In this document: piece after piece, positions 47,701-57,907 of the stretch
How the letters are laid out: each line of letters opens with the position of its first letter
Numbering within the stretch: the first letter of the stretch is position 1
Source: Nigrospora sphaerica
Taxonomy: Eukaryota; Ascomycota; Sordariomycetes; Amphisphaeriales; Apiosporaceae
Length of the DNA stretch: 64,000 bases
Reading direction: 5' to 3'
Assembly (NCBI GenBank): GCA_018287875.1
Contig: JAGVVL010000001.1
Location: 62,001-126,000 of the forward strand
Program-made: the position numbers and the translations under genes
The notes under the pieces: model-generated
Told to the model about the DNA's origin: nothing
Databases searched by the model: none
Seen by the model: the letters and a program-made list of their open reading frames with translations, nothing else

Positions 47701-49281
47701 GGCCAAGGCGACGTGTCCTTGGTAACCCGGACATTCCAATCATTCTCGTGAACTAGCCTTCGTTAGCATAACATCGTTCCAGACGCACTAGGGGCCAAAT
47801 ACTGAAGGAGAGGGGGGCCTACTATCAGGATTGAGCTTTTCGAGCAGGGCAACGCCGGGAATCACGGCCGCCTCGGTCATTAATGCCGCCTTCATGACGG
47901 CAAAGATGCCGCTGGCCGCCTCGCTGTGACCAATGTTGGGTTTCACCTGGAAGGAGCGGTCAGCACAGATGCGGTAGGAAGACTCCGGGAAGCCATGCCA
48001 CCAGTGGCCTACTTACCGCGCCGACAAGCAGGGGCTTGGCCGAGGGCCTCTGGTCGTTCAGCGCCTTCGAGATGGCGCGCACCTCGATGGGATCCCCGAC
48101 GGGGGTGCCGGTGCCGTGGAGTTCGGCGTAGGCCGTGAGGTTAGGATCGAGACGAGACTTCTCGTAGGCCATTCGGACGACGCGCTCCTGGCCCTCAACG
48201 CTAGGGTGCGTAATGCCCATGCCAGCCACCTTACCGTTAGTGTTTACAGCGGTAGCGCGGATGACGCCGCGGATGGGGTTACCGTCGCGTACAGCGTCGC
48301 TCAGACGCTTCAAGTACACGGCGCCGACACCCTCGGCGCGCCCGTAGCCGTCAGCCGACGCGTCAAAGGTGTGGCAGGTCGATGTGGGCGAGAGAATGCC
48401 GAGTTTGGCCGTGTTCATATGCTGGTCCACCGTTAGAATGAGGTTGACGCCGCCGACAATGGCGCCGTCGCAGTCGCCGGCACGGAGGCCGTTACACGCG
48501 TTATGCATCGCGTACACAGACGACGAGCAAGCCGTGTTAATGGTAAAGCTAGCGAGCAGGTGTGTCAGTACGGCGCAACGTCCCCGAACGCAGATCCCGT
48601 ACTCACCTCGGCCCGCTCAGGTTGAATACGTTGCCTATCCGGGCACTGATAAGACCCGGATCCACGCCCGTCGCCGCGTAGTTGTGGCGGAAGTCGGGCT
48701 CGCGGGTCGACATTTGCTCTGCGGGGGCCGCTGGTCAGCACAAACCACTTATTTCCCGTCGGAGCCATGAAACATACGATAGTCCGAGGTGAAGGAACCG
48801 ACGAAAACGGCCGTGTTGGAGCCCGCCACGGATTCCAGCGTGAGGCCGGCCGAGGTCAGGCACTCAAATGTGACCTCGAGCATCTTACGCTGCTGAGGGT
48901 CCAGCCACTGCGCCTCCACGGGCGTAATGTTGAAGAAGCTCGGGTCAAAGTCCTCGGGGCGGCCGTCGAGGAAGTATCCACCGGGGACATTAAACGACCC
49001 AGGGCGCTCCAGGTTCTCGTGGAGGTGCGCGTCTATGTTGAAGCGCGATGCCGGCACCTTGGCCGTTTGCCCTGTGCGCTTCTCGAGCAGCATCTTCCAG
49101 AAGGCCGATTCGGAATTAATGCCGCCCGGAAGACGGCAGGCTGTGTAGGAAGTGGTTAGTCGCACATAAACCAGCAAGCTGGGTGAAGTATGGACGCCTT
49201 GTGCTCACCCATGCCACAAATGGCGATTGGCTCCTGCGGACCCACGTCAGGGGCTTCGGCTGCGATGGCATGGGGCGACAT
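41770..49281 (-). CDS. Highly reducing PKS 2: KS-AT-DH-psiMT-ER0-KR-ACP, 2315 aa
   Basis: Nine exons (minus): 49281-49209, 49140-48778, 48718-48607, 48548-48017, 47946-47823, 47752-47601, 47523-47206, 47108-43008 and 42942-41770; 6948 nt, in frame. KS starts AICGMACRLPGG and has INTACSSS (C190), ELHGTGTPVGD and KPNIGHSEAA. AT has [12 protein letters not shown] and GHSSGE (S647). DH has PWLHEHRLGGTAIFPAAGY and HPVTIDAC. The methyltransferase region (about 1270-1450) lacks a SAM motif (LVVGCPPAEIID). The ER region is degenerate: the usual nucleotide loop is replaced by ALPGPPATMAALAQ, so enoyl reduction in cis is unlikely. KR is intact (LVGCLGGLGRSL, TSSISALLG, NYTAAN), as is the ACP (YGLDSMIG). 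No release domain. Architecture is of the LovB type; no trans-acting ER is visible nearby. It is divergent from the membrane cyclase-like gene. Exons 3, 5, 6 and 7 depend on hand-placed splice sites. Confidence 0.92.
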
Positions 49282-49803
49282 TTCGCTATTGGTATCTAGC
49301 AAAGTTGTTAGGCTTGATATTCTGGGAAGTCACCGGGCTCGGGCGCAGGGCGATGGTTTAATGGGGAACAGATGGTTGCTAAGAAGAAACATTGTTTGGT
49401 GTCAAAACCATTTATGGCCTTATAACATGGCGAAACACGACAAACCGCGCCCATCATCTGTTGTTGATGACGACATTCTGGGTATACACTGATACAGGAT
49501 GTCGTCTTCACCGCATAGCAACGTCGTCAGGGACCACTGGTAGACGGACGATAAGGCCATAGGAGCCATTTCGTCATATTCCCTCGGCCGTTGGCCGCCG
49601 CGCGGTGGGAGAGCGATTGGCGTGTGTTGCACGGAGACATGAGGGAGGTGGCGGGCTTCCGGACCACTTGCCCGAGGGCGTCACGAAGCCAGGCAGCAGA
49701 AGGAAGGTAAGTTCAAGTGTTGGGCCACGTAAAATCGCCGAGCTGCGCACTTCTTCCAAGTTATTCATCCCAACGCACAAAATCACCGTACTTCTGTTCC
49801 GGC
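49282..49803. promoter_or_regulatory. Divergent promoter region between HR-PKS 2 and membrane cyclase-like gene
   Basis: About 520 bases without a supported gene. The two flanking starts face away from each other, so co-regulation is likely. No clear TATA box. Confidence 0.5.
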
Positions 49804-50958
49804 ATGACGCCCTACTTCCGATTCCTTGCTTTCGCCGGGCTGTTGCTCCTGTGGGGCGTTTCCCTCGCAAACGGCACTGTCAAGGCGCTGATTCTAGCCG
49901 TGTGGCACGGCCAGTTCAGCAACGGCATCCCCCTTCGGCGGTGTTACCTGGGCCTGCCGCCGCTGGATCTGCTCATCGCCCTCCTAGTCGCCTTCTTCTT
50001 CTACGGAAGCAACAGCACCGATGAGGGTTACCAGCTGTTTCTACTCGACGCCTACGCGGCCCTGCAGCCCGCGTTCGTCTGGCTCTACGTCGAGGCCGCC
50101 CGGCCCGGGCCCAAGCCGTACTGGGTGTCTAGGTATGAGAGCCACGGGCCGAACCGTCAGTTTGGAACGGACATGCTAATGCCTACCGCTCCAAACCCCC
50201 CCAGACCCGTTGCTTTTGGCGCACTGTGGCAGTGCCTGGGCGGCGCCATCGCACTGCCCTTGTACTACGCGACCCATTTGCCCTGGGCCACGGCCGGCGG
50301 TCCCGCCCGCGTGGCTGACGCGAGCCAAGCGGCTGCCCTCCCTTGGAGCTACGCCCTGGGCGCGTTGGTCCCAACGCTCGTGGGCATGGGTACGACCTGG
50401 CGCGGCTCGGGCAGCCGGACCGACGCGACCCACCAGCTCATCCTGGGGTTTTGGCAGCCCGACCCGCTGTGGGTCGCCGGCTTGCAGGCCACCCTCTCGG
50501 CCGTGTTAGCCACCACCGCGCAACGGCCCGGGCAGGGCCGGGCGGAGCGCGGCCACCCCCATGCCTTCTTCTGGATCCGATCGTCCTATTTCCTTGCGGC
50601 CGCCATCTCGGCCCTGGCCCACCTGTACGTGACCAGGCGCCTCCTGGCAGGTCGGGAGGAACCCACGGTCAACTTCGTCCGCATGTATGTGCCATTTCTG
50701 CGGATGGGGCCTGCGGGCGTCGGCGATGACGTACTCATCTACGGGCCCTGGCTGTTTCTCCAGTACGACTTCATCATCATCGCTTTGTCGAGTCTATCCT
50801 GGGCCTATTGCCTTCTGACGGCCGGGGTCTCGCCCCTTGCCAAGAAGAAGCTTATCCTCCTCCTGCTCGTCGGCGCAGTCACGCTCGGGCCGGGCGCCAC
50901 CGTCTCGCTGGCTCTTTTCTACCGAGAGGGCATGCTTACCGAACGCCGTGGCTCCTAA
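49804..50958 (+). CDS. Integral membrane protein resembling AscI/PaxA-type terpene cyclases, 384 aa
   Basis: Single exon. The start at 49804 (MTPYFRFLAFAG) puts a membrane helix at the N-terminus; the frame is open further upstream to 49717, but that extension looks non-coding. About seven to eight hydrophobic segments are visible (around residues 5-22, 50-66, 78-95, 135-155, 180-200, 228-245, 262-280, 312-330 and 345-365). Conserved-looking acidic/aromatic sites are STDEGYQLFLLDAY, YATHLPWA, LQYDFIII and GPGATVSLALFYRE near the C-terminus. These features and the size match fungal membrane cyclases of the AscI/AscF and PaxA/AtmA group, which act on prenyl or epoxy-prenyl chains; assignment is by resemblance only. 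A PaxM-type FAD epoxidase occurs 7 kb away. A related C-terminus occurs at the right window edge. Confidence 0.65.
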   Translation: MTPYFRFLAFAGLLLLWGVSLANGTVKALILAVWHGQFSNGIPLRRCYLGLPPLDLLIALLVAFFFYGSNSTDEGYQLFLLDAYAALQPAFVWLYVEAARPGPKPYWVSRYESHGPNRQFGTDMLMPTAPNPPRPVAFGALWQCLGGAIALPLYYATHLPWATAGGPARVADASQAAALPWSYALGALVPTLVGMGTTWRGSGSRTDATHQLILGFWQPDPLWVAGLQATLSAVLATTAQRPGQGRAERGHPHAFFWIRSSYFLAAAISALAHLYVTRRLLAGREEPTVNFVRMYVPFLRMGPAGVGDDVLIYGPWLFLQYDFIIIALSSLSWAYCLLTAGVSPLAKKKLILLLLVGAVTLGPGATVSLALFYREGMLTERRGS

Positions 50959-51558
50959 TTGGCCGCCGTAAACACCGTGCCCTTTCCGGCTATGCCACTA
51001 GGTGCAACAGTTCGGAAAGCCTTACTAGCGATACGTGACGCGATCGAGACTATCTACCCGCATGTGAGAAGGGTTTGAAGTGAGAGTGGCGGTGGACTTG
51101 TCGCCTGCTGGGGTGGTTAGAATCTGGGCATGACTGCGGGGTAATGAACAATTCTTCCATTATAGCAATCATGTACATTGTGATCAACAGGGAAAAGGTA
51201 CTGCCCCCAGAATTGGCATCTCTATCCTAGAAGTGCCATACCCCGCTGCTGTTCCTGGGTTTAGGAGGTTGTCTTTCGGTAGGTGAAGAAACTAAATTTC
51301 ATGTTTGTACACTAGTGTGGAAGTAACACTCGCCTGGGTTGGTCAAGTATACCACGTCTCGGGAACCCGGTCCGGCCTTACACTTAGTGTTGGGATCAAC
51401 GCCCAAGGGCTCTCCCTCTTATGTACAACCGCACAGATGTAAAACCTAATCAACCCATGCTAGACTTTTTCTCTGCACTGAGAGCTGCTGTCACGGACTT
51501 GCCTACATTGCTTTCAATTTCCACTTGTAACTTCAATTCATATCCGCGCAGCAGGAAA
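50959..51558. other. Intergenic, no gene seen
   Basis: 600 bases between the cyclase-like gene and the flavin monooxygenase, both on the plus strand. Presumably holds the promoter of the latter. Confidence 0.5.
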
Positions 51559-53554
51559 ATGATGAGTGAGGCATCGGCTACGAGGGTTGATGTTGCCATC
51601 ATCGGTGCAGGTAAATCGAAGACCAAGCCCACAACCCAAATGCATCGGCGCCTATGCATAGACTAACACATGGAACAGGCTGGTATGGCCTCGTAGCAGC
51701 CAGGACTTATCTCCGCCTCAGGCCCGACATCAATCTGCTCATTCTGGACTCGGATAGCAGCGTCGGCGGCGTATGGAGCAAAGAAAGACTGTACCCCAAC
51801 CTTGTCGCCCAGGTCAAGCTAGGCGTAAGCTCTGCCGCACCCCAAGCCCACACTTTTTTCTTCGGCTGCATTACCTGCAGGGCGGTCCTAACACAAGTAC
51901 GCAGTTGTTCAATTACTCTGATACCCCGATGAATCCCAACAATGGTGACGGGAATGACCCCAGGGTGACGGGGACCATGATCCATGACTACTTGCTGGCC
52001 TACGCGGAACGACACGATCTCCTCCGCCGCATTCGTTTCAATACCATGGTGGTCGATGCCGCGCAGACGAGCCAAGGGTGGCGCCTCGAGCTACAGGATA
52101 CCGGCGTCTCCGGGGCCGAGAGAGGCCCCGGTGTCGTCGAGGCGGACAAGTTGATGGTCGCAACTGGCGTGACATCGATCCCGTCCGTGCCTGAATTCCC
52201 CAAGTCCGGCGATGCAATCCCACGGGTGCATTCGCGGGACCTGGGCGCCTCCTACGAGGCGCTCGAGAATCCTACCGTGCGCTCTGTCGTCGTCGTGGGC
52301 GCGGCCAAGTCGGCTTATGACGCCGTGTACTTGTTACTTAAGATGGGCAAAAACGTAACCTGGGCGATCCGCAGCGAGGGCGGGGGGCCCCTAGCCATCT
52401 TGCCGTTCAATATCCTCGTCATCAACGCGATTGCCTTCGCGTCCACGCGTCTCATGACTTTCCTCAGCCCCTCCATCCTGAACGCCGAGGGCACCATGTC
52501 GGGACTGTTGCAGAGAACGGCGCTCGGCCGCTGGTGCGTGGGCCGCTTCTGGGACTTCCTGGATTATGTCAGCAAGAGGCACGCCGGCTACAACGCAGGC
52601 GACCATGTTGCGATGCTCAAACCTGAGATTGAGCGGCAGGGGTGAGTCACCATCTCTCTGTCCCGCCTCCTCAAGCGTTTATGTACTAACTTTGGTGGCA
52701 CCATAGCGTGTTTTGGGCCAGTTCAGGCCTGGGCGTCGTGACCCTCCCCGACTTCTGGTCCACAATGCACAGCGGCAAGCTGTCGGTCGTCCGCGACCAA
52801 GTAGCCGAGACCAAAAACAACATGGTACATTTCAAGTCGGGAAAAACGGTAGCCGCGGACTTCATGGTCCTATGCACAGGTTGGGGCGATCACTTCGCCA
52901 TGTTCAACGAGGAACAGAAGGCCGACATCGGCCTCCCGCACTCGCTTCCAGACAAGAACGCCGTCGACTGGGCACAATTTGAAAGCCGTGCCGAGGCAGA
53001 GGTCGATAACAAGCTGCCATTCCTCTCGCAGCCGCCACGTCTCAACTTTGACCGCGGCCTGTCCTCAGAAACGCAAAAGAAATGGCGACTCTACCGGCGC
53101 GTGGTGCCCGTGGGCTGGGGCGACGATCGGTCTCTGGCGATCCTGGGGCAGATACACACGGTGCAGACTCCGCTGGTATCCGAGGTCCAGTCGCTCTGGG
53201 CCATCCTCTATCTGGAGGGTGAGATTAGCCTCCCTGACACCGACATAATGGCGTGGGAGGTGGCCTTGTGGAACGCGTGGACCCGTAAACGATATCTTGC
53301 CCAGGGCCACAAGTTCCCCTATTCGCTCTATGACTTCCTTCCTGTACGTCGAAGATAACCCCCATTGCGAATGCCAGCCTACTAACGGTAAGCAGTACGT
53401 CGACCTGCTTTTCAAGGACCTGGGGCTCAAGAGCCGGCGTAAGTCTAACCCCATCACGGAACTGCTTAGCCCTTATCGCCCCGAGGACTTTGCCGGCTTT
53501 GTCGACGAGTATCTTGCTCTGCGGGCCGAGAAGGGCATCAAATCATTAGTTTAG
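51559..53554 (+). CDS. Flavin-containing monooxygenase, 5 exons, 576 aa
   Basis: Exons 51559-51610, 51679-51824, 51905-52641, 52707-53343 and 53396-53554; 1731 nt, in frame, with introns of 52-80 nt. FAD-binding motif VAIIGAGWYGLVAA (about 11-24) is split by intron 1. LDSDSSVGGVW follows (the dinucleotide-binding acidic residue and GG). A second nucleotide site (NADPH) reads SVVVVGAAKSAYDAV (about 176-190). VLCTGWGDHF is the C-terminal FAD-associated ATG-like motif. A hydrophobic patch (ILPFNILVINAIAFAS) may associate with membrane. FMO/Baeyer-Villiger-like enzymes of this class oxidise carbons or heteroatoms in fungal clusters; the substrate here is unknown. A second possible ATG follows immediately at 51562. 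Confidence 0.85.
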
Positions 53555-53714
53555 GGGCATGTCCGGGCAACTTCGGGATCCTTTAACAATTTGAGGTCCT
53601 TTGACAAGTTGGTGAGAGGCATAGTTTACGGTAACATTAACCATCTATGGACATACTACGTACATATGCGTGTCGTTAAGCGGTGTATTCTGCCACTGAG
53701 AACCCAGCTGCCTA

Positions 53715-54814
53715 TCATCGAAGCTCTGACAACGGAAGTGATAGATTGTACCGTTCCTCAAAAAACTCCCGCGTCCGGGCCTGCGCGGCCTGGAGATCGG
53801 GTTCTAGCTGGACCATATGCGTATGCCACACGGGGTTAATACCCTCGAGCGAGGAACACATGCGGGTGTAAGCCGCACACAGCTTGGCGTCTGACTGCTG
53901 CCTGAGCTCCTGCACGCGTGTCTTGAGGATTCTGAGTACTTCGGCGGCCCGCCGACCAGTTTCAGGCATGAGGATGACCCAAGACAGGTATTCGGTCAGG
54001 GCCCCAAGAACGCATGATGTCTCGGCCTGGCTCGCCGTCACCTCCAGCACTAGGGCCTCGACGGCGTTCAGCGCCGAGGGCGAGCCCGCGCCCAAGCCGC
54101 CGCCGCTGCTGCCGCCAAGGGCTAGAGAGCGCAGCTCGCTGATGCTGGGGAGATGGCCGGATCGTGGCCCCCCGAGACCCGGCTCTCCTATGCTCAAATC
54201 CGCGTTCTCCTCGGCGGTGAAGGGTGGCAGTGGCTCCCCGCCACCCACTAGCACGGAATAGCCCGATACCTGGCAGGCGGGGCTTTCGGTGTCGCCGCCA
54301 GCGAACAGTGGCTGCGTTGGCGGCGACGGCCACGGCTCGACTAGTGATGGCGGTAGCTGGGATGGGGCACACACCGGAATGGGCATAAAGGGCGGTCTCG
54401 ACGACGCCAGGGTCGGGTCGTAGCTATAGGTTTCGTTGCTGGGCATGGCTGGTGCTGACAGTACGGACGGCCCCTGGGGCGGCGTCGGGGCGGCGGTAGG
54501 GAGCCTGGCCTCGGCGCGCTCTGCGATGGAGACCATGATCAGCCGATGGCCTGGGCACAGAAAGAGGATAAACACTGGCATTATGAACAGATGGGGTTAT
54601 TACCGAGACGCTCCTAGAGATCTTTGACCATATTGGCCAGCGTGGCGCGGGTTGGGGTGACTATAGGGGCATAGACGCACTGTTCACCGCTGCGGAGACA
54701 CTTGCTGCATGCTGGATGCTCACCATCGCACCGCACCTTCTTGTCGCGGCACATTTTGCAGGCCGTGTGCCTCTGCGCCTGCGCTGGGCTGTGGCTGGAG
54801 CTGTGTTGACTCAT
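53715..54814 (-). CDS. Zn2Cys6 transcription factor, AflR-like layout, with an in-frame TAG at codon 67
   Basis: Exons 54814-54604 and 54520-53715 (83-nt intron, GTAATA..CAG) form one frame of 339 codons. Residues 19-46 are a canonical binuclear zinc cluster (CKMCRDKKVRCDGEHPACSK... C with CX2CX6CX6CX2CX6C spacing). The linker reads ANMVKDL, TAG (54614-54616), then ERLERAEARL, where a glutamine (CAG) would fit a coiled-coil LQERLERAEARL. The C-terminus has Pro/Ser-rich and helical segments (ALTEYLSWVILMPETGRRAAEVLRIL). Such proteins bind CGG-type sites and switch on a cluster. The TAG would cut the protein just after the DNA-binding domain; alternatives are an undetected splice, readthrough or a sequencing error. 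The zinc domain and C-terminal region otherwise look intact. Confidence 0.75.
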
Positions 54815-56363
54815 GACTGCAGCGCGTCTTTGCCGAGTTAGGATATGGGTGAAATCGGGCCCGTGGATCACTGTCACACTGTCACACTGTCGCACTGTCG
54901 CACTGGCGGCGGCCTGTCTGCTTGGGAGGTGAATGATACCGCTCAACAGCAAGTTCATGGGAGATGCAACGGGTTCCGAGGCTGTGGGTGGCCGTTGCGT
55001 CAACGTGTCCGACCCGTGTTGCAGCGATCTCTCCTTATTCTTATTCTTTAGGCGCTGCTTATTAGGCCCCGAATGCCAGCCAAGGTCCGTGCAAAGCACA
55101 CTAACACTCAGCCTCGATCTCTGGCATGCGGATCGAGATGAACAATATGCCATTCGCTAGACACACTTCTATTCAGCCCTCTCTTTTTTTTATTCACCAA
55201 GTCCCCATCTTGAAGGTGACCGCTGTGGCGTCGGCTCAAAACGATCGATTTAGTGATGCGCTTACGGGGCGCCCCGTTCATTCCCTGCTTGAATGCTAAT
55301 AAAACCAAGGAAGTGTCACGCCTGATGGCTCTTGGCGGTCTTATCTTGGCCCGTAGTCCGCCTTTCTCTTCTCGGGGCTGCCTACATGTACCCCTGGTCG
55401 GTTGATAAGCCCTGATACGTACGTTCTTCCGCGAGGAGGACCGGCAGGGATAGTATGGTGTAGAGTCACCGGCGCGTTTCCCATAGGCAGGGATACGTAG
55501 GGATATCCACTTGCTCGCATATGCATCCTTCAACAGTATGGGTACCTAATAGATTACCGTCACCTTACGAACGATGTGGTCCTCCTAAACAGGACCCCGC
55601 CCTATTTGTGAGGTCGGCGTTGCTGGTCCGCGCTTCCGCGAGATCTCAGCGGCCCGCTCCCACTAAAGTAGGGCGGGGGGTAGAGATACGCCCAGGGGTT
55701 TATTTCCCCGCGTCGCGCGTTAGAACGCCCAAAGGTCGCCATTCCCACAAACCATCGGGTACATACGCCCGTACGATCGAGCTGAGGAGGCTCGTAATAA
55801 GAGCTCGAAAGAGAGGCTTGAATAGGCAGGATTCTGCACAGCTGCAGGATATAACGCAACCAGGGCGAAGACCAACTTGTGAACTTGATTACACCCTATT
55901 CAGTGGTACTAAAAATTCCCACGGGTAACCCATGGGTTTTTTTATGGGTCTAACAGTCTTCACGAACTGTGACAGGATTTGGGTGACTTCTAGATTACCT
56001 AGTCCTATGATTAAAAACCTATAGACTACATAAAGGCTTACTCATTACAGAGCCGGGCGCCTATCTCAACAGGCTTCAGAAATTGGCGATTATAGTGCGG
56101 ACACCCCAATACAAGGCAGGATTGAGCGAGATCTTCTGTAACTCACGTCTATTAGGTTTCTTTGCGTACTTTCAGTGTGGTGCAAGTACTCTCCAGCCTC
56201 CGAAGTTTAGTCCGCCTCTTTTAACTGGCTCAATTAAAGTTCAGCCAAAATCGCCATTTTCTGAGCCTGTCGAGATAGGCTATCCATACGCCAAGAGCTG
56301 CTAAACTGAATTGTTATTACTGAATTCTAGGCGAGCGGGTGCCTGCCTATGCAGGCCAACCAG
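54815..56363. other. Long intergenic region without a supported gene
   Basis: 1.5 kb. A GC-rich stretch (55.4-55.9 kb) has open frames in several phases but no recognisable protein. 56.0-56.3 kb is AT-richer and contains direct repeat B1. Confidence 0.4.
56184..56265 (+). repeat. Direct repeat B1
   Basis: AAGTACTCTCCAGCCTCCGA and following sequence (GTTCAGCCAAAATCGC) match 62796-62875 with C/T differences. Confidence 0.55.
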
Positions 56364-57334
56364 TCAGCACATCCAGCCTCCATCCACGGGGATCACCGTC
56401 CCGTTAATAAAGCTGCTGGCAGGGCTTAAGAGGAACGCCACTAACTGGGCCACTTCGTCAGGATCACCCTTGCGGGCTAAGGCACCTGGGTCCCCCTTGC
56501 CGAAAAGCTCCTTTGTCCCCGCAACAGACTCGATGTGCGACACCATGGGCGTGTCGATGATACCCCTAGGATCTTGACCGTCAGATTGCTGCGGGGTAAA
56601 CAGGAGAGAGCGGAGCCAGGCAACCCGCCCAGCAAAAGAAGCAGCGGTGCGGCTGACGGGAGGTCCACTTACGGTGCAATAGCGTTGGCGCGAATGGCGT
56701 TGTGACCTTCCTCTTTGGCCAGGGTGCGGGTGAGGCCGACAATGGCGTGCTTTGCGGCCACGTAGGGGCTGTTCTTCTCGACACCGGCGATGCCAGCGAT
56801 GCTGGCTGCGTTGACGATGGCGCCGCCGCCGCGTCCGTGGTCGCCAACCTCCATGTGCGGTAATTGGGCACGCAGGCAGTTAAGGGTGCCCTTGACGTTG
56901 ACATCCAGCACCCAGTCAAACTCGCCATCGGACACGTTGCGGATCGCGCCCCTTTCCTGGCTGATACTGGGACTAATGACGCCAGCGAGGTTCGCGGCCG
57001 CCGACACGGGCCGGCCAAAGTGTTCCACCGTATTCTCGATCCACTCCCTGACGGCCTCGGCCGACCGTACGTCGGCCACCATCGTCAGCGGCGCCCTAGA
57101 AGAGATCGGCTCTGTCTGGGACACCTGCTCCTCAGTGCTGTGCGCGCCCTCAAGTCGGCGCTTCTCCTGAATCTCCGTCACCTCTCTTGCCAGGTCCTCC
57201 AGTGCTGGCCCGTTCACGTCAGCCAGCGACAGCAGCGCGCCTTGCTTTGCCAGCAGCAGAGCGGTGGCCCGGGCGATGCCAGAGGCGGCCCCTGTCAGCA
57301 CCACGACCTTGTCCTTAAAGGGGGATTGTTGCAT
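56364..57334 (-). CDS. Short-chain dehydrogenase/reductase (classical), 287 aa
   Basis: Exons 57334-56673 and 56565-56364 (107-nt intron). Starts [15 protein letters not shown], placing the Rossmann motif [11 protein letters not shown] at residues 14-24; an ATG 30 codons upstream gives an implausible leader. Cofactor-site acidic ADV near 43, a NLAG motif and catalytic IVNAASIAG (Ser) with SPYVAAKHA (YxxxK). C-terminus is PVDGGWM. It would oxidise or reduce an alcohol/ketone with NAD(P). Compared with the classical TGxxxGIG, the last Gly is Ala. Divergent from the FAD epoxidase, suggesting joint regulation. Confidence 0.87.
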
Positions 57335-57907
57335 GATAACAGTGTATCGTAGAAATACTAAGGGCAGAGATGTGTTACTGTGTGGTTCCGAAATTTCTTG
57401 ATGGATGTGACGGTTGGTCACCACGTTGCTGCTACGAACACGTTACTGAATTCTTATACCTCGTATTATCCCATATGTTGTACTGCGGTACCGATGTAGC
57501 CGATTGAGATGGCCTCATCATCTCGCCCGCTTCTTTCCAGGTCGACGGGCCTGCGCACCTTGCAAGTTTGCCACGCCGAGGATGACGTCAAGGATCATCT
57601 CAGGACGTATACTAGCAGTCCGTATCCGACCGCCACTCACAGTAGACGGCCCGAAGGCAACCATGCCTCTCGACTTGTCTCAAACTCTCCCGGAGCGTTG
57701 GAGCGAAACAAAGACCGACATGGTGGTGGCGAGGATATATGTGGATTAGGACGGGCATACCTCTCTGAGAAGGTGCTCGAATACTAAAGGGGGCGAGCAC
57801 ATCGCGTTGGGGAGCTGGTAGGGGGCAGGGACGAAGATCACTGAACATCATTAATACATTGCACGAAGCTTGAAGCACACATCAAGAGACAGCACAATTT
57901 ATTCATT
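57335..57907. promoter_or_regulatory. Divergent promoter region between SDR and FAD epoxidase
   Basis: 573 bases, no convincing gene. Both neighbours start at its ends. No TATA box was assigned with confidence. Confidence 0.45.

Noticed and set aside
55521..55928. 135-codon plus-strand frame in a GC-rich intergenic block
   Set aside because: Arg/Pro-rich, open in several frames at once, no recognisable family or splice partners; may be non-coding or repeat-derived.
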